From Cunninghamia lanceolata (Eukaryota; Streptophyta; Pinopsida; Cupressales; Cupressaceae): DNA of 64,000 nucleotides. Under the pieces are notes generated by a model that made no database searches, was not told the DNA's origin, and saw only the letters and a list, made by a program, of their open reading frames with translations. The position numbers were made by a program, and so were the translations under genes. Positions 24,223-37,881 of the stretch are shown piece by piece. The stretch lies in NCBI GenBank assembly GCA_027924645.1, contig BSBN01000860.1, forward strand, positions 3,720,001-3,784,000, written 5' to 3'. Every line of letters begins with the position of its first letter. Within the stretch, counting starts at the first letter, position 1.

Positions 24223-27200
24223 TGTAAAGTACTGATTTTTCCACATTTATACATAACTGAAGTAACTATAAGAAAGTAAAGTAAGGTAACTTCCATTACA
24301 TCAACAAGAAAAAGAGAAAGAATTAACATCATATGTCAACCAAGATTCCATTCATAGGTTTGAATTTCATATTCAATCATGATACAAGCATCTTTCTTCA
24401 TTCAATTGTAGAGTTTTCTATAACAATATTACAATTACAGATATGGCCTTTTGCCTTACATTGCATTTGAGTTTAAATACAAGTGTACAATAGTCATCAA
24501 TATTAGGCAAATCCAAATCAATTTGTCCTCGACCGCCATCGACCATCTAGCCATCTGCTGCGTCGAAGGATAAGAACATGGTTTAGGTACTTTTTCCACC
24601 CAATCACGAAGCTTGCGCTTCCTCGGAATCCTTCAAACTGAAGGATGCTTTACCCTGCTCAAAGGGCCTAGCAACCTGTAAACAAGTGCAGGGTGGAATC
24701 CAGTGTGTGCCTATCAATCTACATGCATTTCTATCATGAATGCAACATCTCATCAATAGGATATGGCAGGGAAAAATATAAAATATAAGTACTAGGCAAT
24801 CAACCATTTGTTTCAATGGCACTTATGTCTGTTTCAATATCACATTCACTTTGGCCAAAGTATTAACCATATAACTGCGTGTAGGTTTTGAAAAAGAAAA
24901 CCTACCTCCCTGATTTTCCATACTCGACACCCGTCCTGGAAGGCAACTTTCTCAAGCAATTAATACATAGACAAACTAGATAACCAATTTCATTTAAATC
25001 GTAATTTATGGCAAAATAAAACTCATTTCAAGCATGCATGGATACAGAAGTAGTTAAATCGATCAAGCTGGTTTCATCAGTTGTTTGTTTATGATACACA
25101 TTCCCAAGGAAAAATAAGATAATGTTACCATGTTTGAACTAAGTTCAAAGATTACTTACACAATTATAAGAAGTGTTGAATTTTTTTCTAACTATTAATG
25201 ATGATCCTAATCAATATTATCAAGAGAGGTTAATATAACTAAACATATCTATAGGCGTTGAGCAATAACCAATTTGGGAAATAATCCAATTCTAACGACC
25301 AATAGATCTGATATATATATATATATATGTTGAATTTTTTTCTAACTATTAATGATGATCCTAATCAATATTATCAAGAGAGGTTAATATAACTAAACAT
25401 ATCTATAGGCGTTGAGCAATAACCAATTTGGGAAATAATCCAATTCTAACGACCAATAGATCTGATATATATATATATATATATATATTTAAATAACCTT
25501 TCGGGATTGTTAATTGATTATAGAATTTAAAACAATAAAAATTGCCTTTTTTCCATTATTGGAGAATAAGCTTAATCGATCTTATCTATTGCTTTATAGG
25601 ACACATGTAGATCTAAAAAGGGGTATATCTTACAACAAAAAGCCTATTAGCAACTAATAATTGGTCAATAGACTAGCACACAGGAAAACCATTTAAAAGA
25701 CTACACGACCATTTTAATAAGCTATACGATTGTTTAACTATACTAGACAGGTCGTTACAATTATACTCTTTAGGTCATCAAAAATAGGATACATAACTCT
25801 ATGCTTCGACCATATTGCAAAGGGTTGATCAAAATAAAGGATAAGACCGATCTTAGGTTCATCACAGACCTATTTCCAGTTATCACAGATGTGAGACGTT
25901 TAACATAGATCGATAGAAATAAAGAAAAATAGGATGAAAGTTAGAACATGTCGATACACTCACATAGGCCGCTAAGATGATAATGAAGGTCGTTACACGA
26001 TAGCAACTATTTTAAAAATTAGGTCAAACAATTTAAACCGAGACCAAACTAATTTCAAGGTAGATAGACAAAGGATAAAATAAGCCTTTAACCAAAACCT
26101 TATATCAAATACTGCTGCTCAAGGCTGCTGCTTCTAAGAGAAGTAGGAGGCCGATTACCAATTTCCAAACAAATATCACTATCAGCTGATGGCAAGGGAT
26201 ATCCAGGTTGTTTTGAAGATTATCCAGGCTTAACCTCACAAAAACAAAAATAAAGAAGCTAAATAAACCAAGGACTTAAAATGATAAACTTGAGGTGCAA
26301 ATCGAAACTATTTTGGAGAGGTCAATCCCAGTCGAATCATCAAAGGAGGATTGATAACCGAATTTGCTTGGTGAGATCTTAAGGATGAATCAAAATTTGT
26401 TAAAAGAAAAAGGCAAATCATAAAAGGTCTTAGAGGACAAAGGTCTTGAAGAGTGAAAAGCCAATGCATGAGTTGAGAGAACAAGAATGTTGAGTCATTA
26501 TCTCGGCCGTCTAGCCATTTTGATATATGGTAAAGCAATGAAAATAATTTCAAACTATGCTAGCTGATTAAGCTAAATTAGATTTAAACATCATGCAGAA
26601 ACTGCATACCTAAACATTTGATATGAATGACTGGTGGTCATGTAAAGAAGATACAAGGGGCTGACTATAGGCAAAGAACATAAAGATCTAATCTGATAGA
26701 AGTAAAATAAAAAAAAAATGGGAAAGAAGATCAGTGCCCACATACATTACAGCTAAAGTCTACCAATTATAAAGAGTAAAGGAGACTGAAATGGTATAGT
26801 GAAGATAGGTTCGGTTAGGATTCTTGATTTCATTTAACCTATGCTAAGCATCTCAAGGATCATTAGGGATGAAAGGCGTTAAAAAAGAGAGCAGATTGAT
26901 TACAAGAAACATTAAGGAAGAGGTTTCTAAAGATATTGCAAATTTCTCTCATTAGCAGGAGATGCCATTTCAATTAATCCAAGGAAAATACCTGGGTTGG
27001 CGCTAGTCCAGTGATCAGATTATAAATCTTTCCTGGAGCTTCTGTACCTCTATTTCTTTCCTTCCTTTCTCGATGTCTCCTTCTTTCCTTCAGATCTTTC
27101 TCCCTGCGTATATCTTTATATATCCTTTTTAGCTATTTGTTTCTCTTTTTATCATATCTGAACCCTAATTCCCCCGAGTGACCCCATGTACAATTTCTCC

Positions 27201-27947
27201 TTTATTTCTTATTTTAAAATAAAAACTTCAGCATGCATCGAAAGCTTTCTCCTTTTTTTTTAATAGAACATGATTCTAATTAAATCAAGCTAAAAATAAG
27301 TTTTTAAATATTGAAGCTTTTTTTTGTTTTTATTAGCAAAGGAAGATACTATGTTAATTGTTAGAATAAAATTTATTTATTTTGCATAATTCCTCAATTA
27401 CTATATTTATATATCTTTATTCAACAATAGTATTTAAATAAAACAATAGAAATTATTTCTATTTACTTATATATATAATAAAAGAGATATTTTCATTTAA
27501 CTATATTCACTTAGATCCAATTTTACAAAGGAATATTAACCTTTTTTTTGTCAAATAGGAATCAAAGTCAAACATAGAAGCAAGCAAGATAGTGACATTA
27601 TCAATCAAGGGACTATTAGCAGCATTCATTGAAACAAACATTCAATGCAACATCTATCGAAACAAACGTGAAATCTACATGAGTGTGTGTGAAAGAATAA
27701 CAGATAGAACCCAACACGTGTTGCCAAATAGCTAGGTCCCCTCTACCTGAGCCATATTCTTGTCCTTCGACAAGACCTACAGATAATCAAACTCATCCCA
27801 CTATAATTAGGCTAGTCCCAAAATATAGCTGAAGCAACTAAATTTTAAACCAATAATATATCTCTAGCAATTTATCCTTGATCAAAGTTTAATGATTTCC
27901 AATAAATTTAACCAAATCAAGTAAATATGAAAGTCTGAGACGTGACA
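24223..27947 (-). repeat. 3' LTR of element B (3.7 kb)
   Basis: Plus-strand edges TGTAAAGTAC and GAGACGTGACA. Pairs with 32799-36260. It carries a 154-bp tandem duplication (25174-25487) and about 150 bp absent from the other LTR. No coding capacity was recognised. Confidence 0.93.
25174..25487. repeat. 154-bp tandem duplication with (TA)n
   Basis: Unit 25174-25327 repeats at 25328-25487. Each ends in a TA run after AGATCTGATA, the second longer. The other LTR has only one copy of the start of this unit, near 33746. Both copies are almost identical, so the duplication is recent relative to the LTR pair. Confidence 0.92.
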
Positions 27948-27958
27948 TCCTTCCCTAG
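27948..27958 (-). other. Polypurine tract of element B
   Basis: On the minus strand CTAGGGAAGGA abuts the 3' LTR; the second internal region has TTGGGGAAGGA at the same place (36261-36271). This is the usual position of the plus-strand primer. Confidence 0.75.
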
Positions 27959-28144
27959 TTGGAAGAGACATCATCTCGATGTCTTATTACATCACACAAA
28001 ACAATAAGGTATCATACCAAAAATATTCAAAGCATCAAATGTATCATTAACAAAGTATCAAGTATCTCTAATGTACATGAAATAAAAACATCTATGCTAA
28101 TTTCCCAAATGCAGAAAAGATCTATCAACATCTGCAGTATCCTT

Positions 28145-29564
28145 CTAAGTGGCACTATCCATTGAATACTGGTCCCACTGGACCTTATACTACACTATCT
28201 CTGTTACGCAACTTAACATTTTTCTTCTTCAAGACTCGAATGGGCTCTACTAGTACCACTCTTGGATCCTGTACCTGCAGAGTACGCCAGTCAAGAATAT
28301 GCAATACATCAGGATGATAAGGTTTGAGTAATGACACATGAAAAACATTATGGATCTTGGTGAGAGCTGGTGACATAGCAAGTCTATATGCAACTAGATT
28401 GATCACTTCAAGGACATCAAAAGGTCCTACGAATCTTGGAGCTAGTTTTAATGCCTTTCCAAATGAAATCAAACTCTTACGTGGCTTAACCTTTAAAATC
28501 AATTTGTCACCCACTGAGAATTGTCTAAAAGTCCTGTTCTTATCTGCATAAATTTTCTGTCTATTTGAGGCTTGCTTTAATTTCTCTTTGATTAGCGTTA
28601 TTTGATCTTCCATTTCTTTTAACATGTCAGGTCCAACTACTATTCAATCTTCAATCCTGTCCCAACTGATTAGAGTTCTACACCTACACCCATAAAGAGC
28701 CTCAAATGGTGCCATCCCTAAAGATGCATGGTGGGAGTTATTATATGCAAACTCTACCAATGGCAAATATTCCTCCCATTTGTACTACTGGTCTATACAA
28801 TACATCCTTAGAAGGTCCTCTGCTACCTGATTGACTCTCTCTGTCTGACCATTTGTTTGAGGATGATAAGTCATGCTAAAGGTCAACTTAGTCCCTAATG
28901 CAGCATTAAGTGTGGTCCAAAACCTAGAGGTCATGTGAGTGTCACGATCTGAGATGATCATCTCTGGCACTCCATGTAGTCAAAAGATCTCTTGGACAAA
29001 CTTTTTCGCTAAGGTCAATGACCCATCCATGAGATTTCTAGGAATGAAATGAGCCTCTTTCATCAACTTGTCTACCACCACTAAGATGACATCATGCTTG
29101 TTCTTTGACACGGGCAATCCCTGAATAAAGTCCATGCTAATCACTTGCCACTTGTACTCTAGAACACTGTGTGGATAAAGAAGTCCGACAAGAGGGACAT
29201 GTTCAGTTTTGATGCATTGACACTCTAAACATCAAGCAACAAACTCAGTTACGTCCTTCTTAAGCTTAGGCCAAAAATACAATGGTCTCAATCCTTCCAT
29301 TGTCTTAGTCACTCCTGGGTGTCCAAAATATGGCACACTGTGGATCTCTTCAAGAACCAATGTCCTCAACTCACCTGAATCTGGGATATACATTCTCCCC
29401 TGATACCTCAAAAGCCCATCTGAATCTATCACATACCCATCAAATCGATGATCTGTGGGGTCTGTTTCTAATGCTTGCTTTACCCATTCATAGTGCTCAT
29501 CCCCTTGCAAGTTTTGGATTACTTGTTGTTTCAGATTTGATCTAGTAGTTACCATGGAAGCCAT
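28145..29564 (-). pseudogene. pol: Element B integrase and C-terminal tail
   Basis: Minus-strand order: zinc-binding HSVPYFGHPGV and CLEC; SMDFIQGLP (first Asp); ISDRDTHMTSRFW (second Asp); TNGQTERVNQ (catalytic Glu kept). The C-terminal part has [12 protein letters not shown] and [12 protein letters not shown]. It ends with a region beginning [15 protein letters not shown] and continuing through VQW that resembles the diverged chromodomain of Tekay/Del elements. TGA stops lie before the LHGVPEM segment (near 28980) and near 28650; both recur in the second copy. The DDE triad is intact, but the frame is broken. Confidence 0.9.
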
Positions 29565-29567
29565 ATG

Positions 29568-30235
29568 TCATTTCCTGCTAAGAGCATCCACAACCCTATT
29601 CTCTTTTCCTTTTATATACTTGATTCCAAAATCATAATCGCTAAGGAATTCTAGCCACCTTCTATGTCGTGCATTGAGATTAGATTGGGTGAAGATATAT
29701 TTGAGCCCCAGATAATCTATCTTAAGCTCAAATGGCTTACCCAAGAGATAGTGCCTCCACATTTGGAGTGTAGAACAATGGCGACCAATTCAAGATCGTG
29801 AGGTGCATAATTTAACTCATGCTGCTTTAACTTTCTAGATTCATATGCTACCACTTTCCTGTTCTGCATCAACACACCTCCTACACCTTCACTAGAAGCA
29901 TCTGTTATCATTGTGAAATGACCATTTGGATTAGGTATGGTCAGAATAGGTGCTATCGTGAGTTTCTCCTTCAATGACTGAAAAGCTTGTTAACATTTAT
30001 CTGTCCAATCAACCTTCTTACCTTTCTTCTGTAACGAGGTTATGGGTGTTGCAATTGTTGATAATCCTTCTACAAATTTCCTATAATATCCTGCTAGCCC
30101 TATAAAGCTTCTAACCTTCATCACAATATGTGGTGCGGGCCATTCCATTATTGCCTTGATCTTTTCAGGATCTACCGCTATTCCATCTACTGAAATTACA
30201 TGGCCAAGATAGTGCACTTTACTCTGGTAGAATGT
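29568..30235 (-). pseudogene. pol: Element B RNase H and RT connection
   Basis: From 30217 down: MHYLGHVIS and the RT thumb (VRSFIGLAGYYRKF). RNase H begins [14 protein letters not shown] near 29900 and ends at VVDALSRK near 29570. A frameshift lies at about 29760, and a TAA near 29990 replaces GAA of the second copy. The TGA just after DALSRK (near 29566-29585) is also present in the second copy. Confidence 0.9.
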
Positions 30236-30990
30236 GCACTTAGATAACTTGCCAAAAAGTTTTCTCTCTCAAATGCTGCAAGACTATCCTCAAGTGTCTT
30301 TCATGCTCCTCTACTGACTTTGAATAAATTCGAATGTCATCTAGGAAGACCAACACAAATTTGTCTAGACAATCCTTGAACACACTGTTCATCAAGTTGA
30401 TAAAAGCTTCTGGTGTATTATTTAACCTGAATGGTACTACTGTGAACTCGTAGTGACCATATCATTTTCTGAATGTTGTTTTAGAGATATCCTCATCCTT
30501 AATTTGTAACTGATGGTACCTAGATCTAAGGTCTATTTTGGAGAATACCTTTGCACCTTTTATCTGGTCGAACAACTCATCTATCCTTGGAAGTGGATAT
30601 TTGTTCTTAATAGTTGCTTTCTTGAGCATTCTGTAATCAATGCACAACCTCAATGTTCCATCCTTCTTCTTTATGAAGATTACTGGTGCGTCCCATGGTG
30701 ACACACTAGGTCTGATAAACCCCTGTTTTAACAATTCTTCTAACTGTGCCTTAAGCTCATATAGTTCTCTTGTTGTCATTCTGTAAGGTGCCTTAGATTG
30801 TGGTTTTGTTCTTGGCATTATATCTATAGAGAAATCAAATTCTCTTTTAGGCGATAGTTCTGTCAATTCATCAGGGAAGACATCTTTGAACTCTCAAAGA
30901 ATAGGATATTTGTCAAAGGATGGTTCCTGATTATCTAGATATCTTATCTTCACTGCATAGATGGAACAACCCTTTCTTTTAGCCTTTTTT
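30236..30990 (-). pseudogene. pol: Element B reverse transcriptase
   Basis: Contains [51 protein letters not shown] and the catalytic box FLDD (about 30332-30345), the only unmutated RT active site of the four RT copies in the window. Damage elsewhere: a TGA/TAA break after TTFRK near 30462 and a frameshift near 30240. The same frame runs upstream into the protease. Confidence 0.9.
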
Positions 30991-31007
30991 AGTTGCATAG
31001 CTGAAAT

Positions 31008-31490
31008 CTATCTTAGCTTAATGGGTGTTTTGGATCCATGAATCTCTACCTGATTCCCAAAGTCATCAAGGCATTTCACTACTTTCTCTTCATAATCTAC
31101 TAAGGACTTATGTTCAGATAGCCAATTGATTCCAAGAATCATGTCATAAGATCCTAGAGGTGCAACATAAAGGTTGACTTGTGTATGGAAAGTAGGAAGA
31201 TCTAATTCACTGCATACTAGACATGAATCTACTCTTTTTTTTGCATTGTTACCATACTGCACCATCCAAGAATTTTCCATGTGTCCTATTTTTATAGATA
31301 ACTTAGCTACAATCTTAGGATCAACAAAACATTCCGTAGCTCCTGTATCAAGTAAAATAGAAACTAGAAGGCCAAAGAGCTTACAAGACATCTGAATGGG
31401 TGTAGCTTGGAAATCCACTTGTCGATGATCTACAACCACATGAATTTGGTGTTGAGGAGGTCCTTGTCGATTTCCATTTCTCTGGTTCAT
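31008..31490 (-). pseudogene. pol: Element B protease
   Basis: 160-codon open segment on the minus strand. The active site LLDTGATECFV is centred on Asp at residue 48, and YDMILGINWLSEH follows at about residue 115, as in chromovirus proteases. It lies in frame with RT. The upstream Gag end with a degenerate zinc knuckle precedes it directly. No stop lies inside this segment, so it is one of the better-preserved pieces. Confidence 0.85.
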
Positions 31491-32716
31491 TGTTCACTAA
31501 GGACACGCACTAGCATAATTCTCTCCTCCACAATTGTAGCATCCATCTCTGGGTCCTATGTGTCTAACTGGTATGTCCCTCCTGTCATTATTACTATTGT
31601 TGCCATAGTTACCTCTCTTATTATTATTTCCACCTTGGTTTCCATTGTTCTTTTCCTAGTAGTTATTGCCTCTTTTAAGATTCCTTATCTGGCACTTGCT
31701 GTTCCCTTGGTTGCTATTATTACCCTAATTACGACTGTCATTCTGATACCTTTTATTCCCATTCTTCACATCCTGACTCTTACAATAATTTGCAATCTGC
31801 TGCAGTTTCTGTTCCTGTTTAGTAGCCTTTTCAAACACTTCATCCTTGGTCAATGGATTATGAATATCTACCTCTGACCAATCTGTGGCCTTAAACCCAA
31901 GATAAGCTTACGAATCCTGAACCTTTCGTCAAGTTGATACTATGGGACATACTTCAACAGGTGAGCAAATTTCTCCCAATATTGCATCATTGTCATACCT
32001 CCTTGAGTGAGGTTTTGGAATTCTATCATTTTCTTGTAAAAATAGATCTATGGCAACCACCTCTTCTTGAAAAGCTCGAGGGAGCGGTCCCACATGACTT
32101 CTCTAGATAACAACTTCTTTTTAGCCTTCTTGTTATCCCACCAAGTCGCAGCTTCCCCAGTAAGCTGGTAGGATCCCCATATAGCATTAGTTTCATCAAA
32201 GAAGTCACAGAGATCAAAATATTTTTTGATATCAATAATCCTTGCTTCTGCTCCATCACCTATAGTCTTACCGTCAAACTTAGGAGGGGTAATCTTTTTG
32301 TGATCCTTTCGTAACTCCTCAAGAATTCTATTTCAATTGTTCCCATTCACTTCACCCTCAGGACCTCAGGCTTCTTCTCTCTATTCCTCATCTTGATTTC
32401 CCCTTATTCCTCTGATTTCCTGTTCCATTGTGTTCATTCGAGTCCCCTGCTGAGTCAAGAGAGTTCCTTGTTGAATCAAGAGAGCTAGGATTTTAGTTAG
32501 TTGGTTATTTTATCCATCATTATTCTATCCTGCACTGTTATTTTTGTTTGCCTCATTTCTATTTCCTTCATTATTCTTAACATTATTTCTTGCATTAGCT
32601 CCTGCTCCATTAGTGTCAGTATTGTTCCCAACATTGGCTTCTTCATTGTTTCCTGTGTCTAGGTTACTGCCAGATCCTAGGATTGCTCCCCTACGTCTAG
32701 AATTTCTAGTATTCAC
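31491..32716 (-). pseudogene. gag: Element B gag
   Basis: Starts at ATG 32714-32716 with an Arg/Asn-rich, low-complexity N-terminus. The capsid-like part has ARIIDIKKYFDLC and GEAATWWDNKK (about 32140-32240) and RIRKLILGLRP (near 31900). A knuckle-like CYNCGGENYASAC near 31520 has lost its His. Stops and frameshifts are frequent, and several TAGs stand where Gln is expected. The protein would package the RNA and form the particle. Confidence 0.8.
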
Positions 32717-32785
32717 GATGAATTATCTACAAAGAATTTACAACTTTAGCATAACGGTCCAAAAAGGCCTAGAGTAGAACCATCT

Positions 32786-32796
32786 CTCTGATACCA
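32786..32796 (-). other. Primer binding site of element B
   Basis: Minus-strand TGGTATCAGAG (tRNA-iMet type), two bases from the 5' LTR edge at 32799. Confidence 0.9.
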
Positions 32797-32798
32797 AA

Positions 32799-35700
32799 TG
32801 TAAAGTACTAATTTTTCCACATTCATACATAATTGAAGTAAAGATGAAATTGCTATAAGAAAGTAAAGTAAGGTAACTTCCATTACATCAACAAGCAAAA
32901 AAGAAAGAATTAACATCATACATGTCAACCAAGATTCCATTCATAGGTTTGAATTGCATATTCAATCATGATACAAGCATCTTTCTTCGTTCAATTGTAG
33001 AGTTTTCTATAACAATATTACAATTATAGATATGGCCTTTCGCCTTACATAACATTTGAGTTTAAGTACAAGTGTACAACAGTCATCAATATCAGGTAAA
33101 TCCAAATCGATTTGTCCTTGACTGCCATCAACCATCTGGCCATCTGCTGCATCGAAGGACAAGAACATGGTTTAGGCGCTTTTGCTACCCAACCACGAAG
33201 CTTGCGCTTCCCTAGTATCCTTCAAACAAAAGGATACCTGACCTTGCTCGAAGGGTCTAGCAACCTGTAAACAAGTGCAGGGTGGAATCCTGGGTGTGCC
33301 TATCAATCTACATGCATTTCTATCATGAATGCAACATCTCATCAATAGGATATGGCAGGGATAAATATAAAATATAAGTACTAGGTAATCAACCATCTGT
33401 TTCAATGGCACTTATGTCTGTTTCAACATCATATTCACTTTGGCCAAAGCATTAACCATATAATGATGTGTAGGTTTTGAAAAAGAAAACCTACCTCCTT
33501 GATTTCCCATACTCGACACCCATCTCGGAAGGCAACTTTCTAGACAAACTAGATAACAAATTTCTTTTAAATCATAATTTATGGAAAAATAAAACTCATT
33601 TCAAGCATGCATGGATACAAAAGTAGTTAAATCGATCAAGCTGGTTTCATCAGTTATTTGTTTATGATACATATTCCCAAGGCAAAATAAGATAATGTTG
33701 CCATGTTTTAACTAAGTTCAAAGATTACTTACACAATTATAAGAAGTGTTGAATTTTTTTCTAACTATTAATGATGATCCTAATCAATTTTATCAAGAGA
33801 GGTTAATATAACTAAACATATCTATAGGCATTGAGCAATAACCAATCTGGGAAAGAATTTAAAACAATAAAAATTGCCTTTTTGCCATTATTGGAGAATA
33901 AGCTCAATCGATCTTATCTATTGCTTTATAGGACACATGTAGATCTAAAAATAGGTATATTTTACAACAAAAAGCCTATTAGCAACTAATAACCGGTCAA
34001 TAGACTAGCACACAGGCATACCATTTAAAAGACTATACGGCCATTTTAATAAGCTATACAGTTGTTTAACTATACTAGACAGGTTGTTACAATTATACTC
34101 TACAGGTCATCAAAAATAGGATACATAACTCTATGCTTCAATAATATTGCAAAGGGTTGATCAAAATAAAGGATAAGACTGAGATTAGGTTCATCACATA
34201 CCTATTTCTAGTTATCACAGACGTAAGAAGTTTAACACAAATTGATAGAAATAAAGAAAAATAGGATGAAAGTTAGAACATGCTGATACACTCACATAGG
34301 CCGCTGAGATGATAATGAAGGCCATTACAAGATAGAAGCCATTTTAAAAATTAGATCAAACAATTTAAACTGAGACCGATCTAAGTTCAAGGCCGATAGA
34401 CAAAGGATAAAATAAGTCTTTAACTGAAACCTTATATCAATTACTGCTGCTCAAGGGTGCTGCTTCTAAGAGAAGTAGGAGGCTGATTACCAATTTCCAA
34501 ACAAATATCAATATCAGCTGATGGCAAGGGATATCCAAGCCGTTCTAAAGATTATCCAAGATGAACCTCGCAAAAACAAAAATAAAGAAGCTAAATAAAT
34601 TGAGGACTTAAAACGTTAAACTTGAGGTGCAGATCAAAACTATTTTGGAGAGGTCGATCCCGACTGAATCATCAAAGGAGGATTGATAACCAAATTTGCT
34701 TGGTGAGATCTTAAGGATGAATCAAAAGTCATTAAAAGAAAAAAGTAGATCATAAAAGGTCACAGAGGACAAAGGTCTTGAAGAGTGAAAAGCCAACACA
34801 TGAGTTGAGAGAACAAGAATGTTGAGTCATTATCGCAGCTGTCTGGCTGTTTTGATCATGGTAAGCAATGAAAAGAATTTCAAACTATGCTAGCCGATTA
34901 AGCCAAATTAGATTTAAACATCATGCAGAAACTAAATACCTAAACGTTTGATATGAATGACTGGCGGTCATGTAAAGAAGATACAAGGGGCCGACTATAG
35001 GCAAAGAGCATACATATATAATCTGACAGAAGCAACATAAAAACAAAATTGGAAAGAAGATTGATGCCCACGTGCATTACAACTGAAGTTTGCCAATTCT
35101 CAAGAGTAAAGGAGACTAAAATGGTATAGTGAAGACAGGTTTGGTTAGGATTCTTGATTTCGTTTAACCTATGCTAAGCATCTCAAGGATCATTAGGGAT
35201 GAAAGGCATTTGAAAATAGAGCATATTGATTACAAGAAACAGTAAGGAAGAGGTTTCTAAAGCTATTGTAGATTTCTCTCATTAGTAGGAGATGCCATTT
35301 CAATTCATCCAAGGAAAATACTTGGGTTGGCACTAGTCCGCTGATCAAATTATAAATCTTTCATGAAGCTTCCATATCTCTGTTGCTTTCCTTTCTCGTT
35401 GTCTCCTTCTTTCCTTTAGATCTTTCTCCCTGCGTATATCTCTGTATATCCTTTTGAGCTATTCGTTTATCTTTTTATCATATCTGAACCCTAATTCCTC
35501 CAAGCGACCCCATGCAAAATTTCTCCTTTATTTCTTATTTTAAAATAAAAACTTCAGCATGCATCGAAAGCTTTCTCCTTTTTTTTTAACAAAACATGAT
35601 TCTAATTAAATCAAGCTAAAAATAAGTTTTTAAATATTGAAGCTTTTTTTTTTGTTTTTATTAGCAAAGGAAGATACTATGTTAATTGTCAATTTTGCAT

Positions 35701-36260
35701 AATTCCTTAATTACTATATTTATATATCTTTATTCAACAATAGTATTTAAATAAAACAATAGAAATTATTTCTATTTAATTATATATAAAATCAAAGAGT
35801 TATTTTCATTTAACTATATCCACTTAGATCCAATTTTACTAAGGAATATTAACCTTTTTTTTGTCAAACAGGAATCGAAGTCAAACATAGAGGCAAGCAA
35901 GATAGTGACATTATCAATCAAGGGACTATTGGCAACATTCACTGAAACAAACATTCAATGCAACATCGATTGAAACAAATGTGAAATCTACGTGAATGTG
36001 TGTGAAATAACACCAGATAGAACCCAACACGTGTTGCCAAATAGCTAGGTCCCCTCTACCTGAGCCATATTCTTGTCCTTTGACAAGGCTTGCAGACAAT
36101 CAAACTCATCCCACTATCAATAGGTTAGTCCCAAAATATAGTCGAAGCAACTGAATTTTAAACCAATAATATATCTCTAGCAATTTATCCTTGATCAAAG
36201 TTCAATGATTTCCAATAAATTTAACCAAATCAAGTAAATATGAAAGTCTGAGACGTGACA
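32799..36260 (-). repeat. Middle LTR of element B (3.5 kb)
   Basis: Serves as 5' LTR of the complete internal region and as 3' LTR of the truncated one. Lacks the 154-bp duplication and adjacent sequence seen in 24223-27947. Same termini (TGTAAAGTAC, GACGTGACA on the plus strand). Confidence 0.93.
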
Positions 36261-36479
36261 TCCTTCCCCAATTGGAAGAGACATCATCTCGATGTTTTAT
36301 TACATCACACAAAACAATAAGTTATCATACTAAAACTATTCAAAGCATCAAATGTATCATTAACAAAGTATCAAGTATCTCTAATGTGTATGAAATAAAA
36401 ACATCTATGCTAATTTCCCAAATGTGGAAAAGATTTATCAATATCTAAAGCATCCTCCCTAGTGGCACTGTCTACTAAA

Positions 36480-37880
36480 TAATGGTCCCACTGGACCTTA
36501 TACTGCACTATGTCTCTGTTATACAACTTAACGTTGTTCTTCTCCAAGACTCGAATGTGATCCACTAGCACCACTCCTGGATCCTATACCTGTAGAGCAC
36601 ACCAATCAAGAATATGCAATACATTAGGATCATAAGGTTTGAGTAATGACACATGAAAAACATTATGAATCTTGGTGAGAGCTGGCGATAGAGAAAGTCT
36701 ATATGCAATTGGATTGATCACTTCAAGGACATCAAAAGGTCCTACGAATCTTGGACCTAGTTTGGATGCCTTGCCAAACGAAATCAAACTCTTATGTGGA
36801 TTGACCTTTAAAAACATTTTGTCACCCACTAAGAATTGCCTAAAAGTCCTGTTCTTATCTGTATAACTTTTCTGTCTATCTGAGGCTTGTTTTAATTTCT
36901 CTTTGATTAGCCTCATTTGATCTTCCATTTCTTTTAACATGTCAGGTCCAACTACTATTCAATCTTCAATCCTATCCCAACTGATTGGAGTTCTACACCT
37001 GCGCCGATAAAGAGCCTCAATGGTGCCATCCCTAAAGATGCATGGTAGGATTTATTATATGTAAACTCTACCAATGGAAAATATTCCTCCCATTTGTACT
37101 GCTGGTCCATACAGCACATCCTCAGAAGGTCCTCCACTACCTGATTGACTCTCTCTGTTTGACCATCTATTTGAGGATGATAAGCCATGCTAAAGTTCAA
37201 CTTAGTCTCCAATGCAGCATTAAGTGTGGTCCAAAACCTAGAGGTCATGCGAGTGTCACGATCTGAGATGATCATCTCTGGCACTCCATGTAGTCAAAAG
37301 ATCTCTTGGACAAACTTTTTTGCTAAGGTCAACAACCCATCCGTGAGATTTCCAGGAATGAAATGAGCCACTTTCGTCAACTTGTCTACCACCACTAAGA
37401 TGACATCATGCATGTTCTTTGACATGGGAAATCCCTGAATAAAGTCCATGCTAATCACTTGCCACTTGTACTCTAGAACACTGTGTGGATAAAGAAGTCT
37501 AGCAGGATGGACATGTTTAGCTTTGACACGTTGACACTCTAAACATCGAGCGACAAACTTAGTTACATCCTTCTTAAGCTTAGGCCAAAAGTACAACGGT
37601 CTCAATCCTTCCATTGTCTTAGTCACTCCTGGGTGTCCAGAATATGGCGCACTGTGGATCTCTTCAAGAACCAACTTCCTCAACTCACCTGAATCTGGGA
37701 TATACATTCTCCCCTGATACCTCAAAAGTCCATCTGTCTCTATCACATACCCATCAAATCGATGATCTGTGGGGTCTGCTTCTAATGCTTGCTTTACCCG
37801 TTCATAGTGCTCATCCCCTTGCGAGTTTTGGATTGCTTGTTGTTTTAGATTTGATCTAGCAGTTACCATGGCAGCCAGAT
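36480..37880 (-). pseudogene. pol: Element B second copy: integrase
   Basis: Homologous to 28145-29564. It keeps HSAPYSGHPGV and CLECQRVKAKH of the zinc domain, SMDFIQGFP, ISDRDTRMTSRFW and DGQTERVNQ, so the catalytic triad is intact. A long open piece runs 37294-37869. In-frame TGAs before LHGVPEM (near 37290) and near 36966 are the same as in the other copy; a frameshift lies between 36940 and 37284. The C-terminal tail ends near 36490. Confidence 0.9.
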
Positions 37881-37881
37881 G

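Noticed and set aside
23831..24246. Open frames of over 100 codons in the ACAT tract, both strands
   Set aside because: Pure microsatellite translation (repeating YVCM or HTYI) in every frame.
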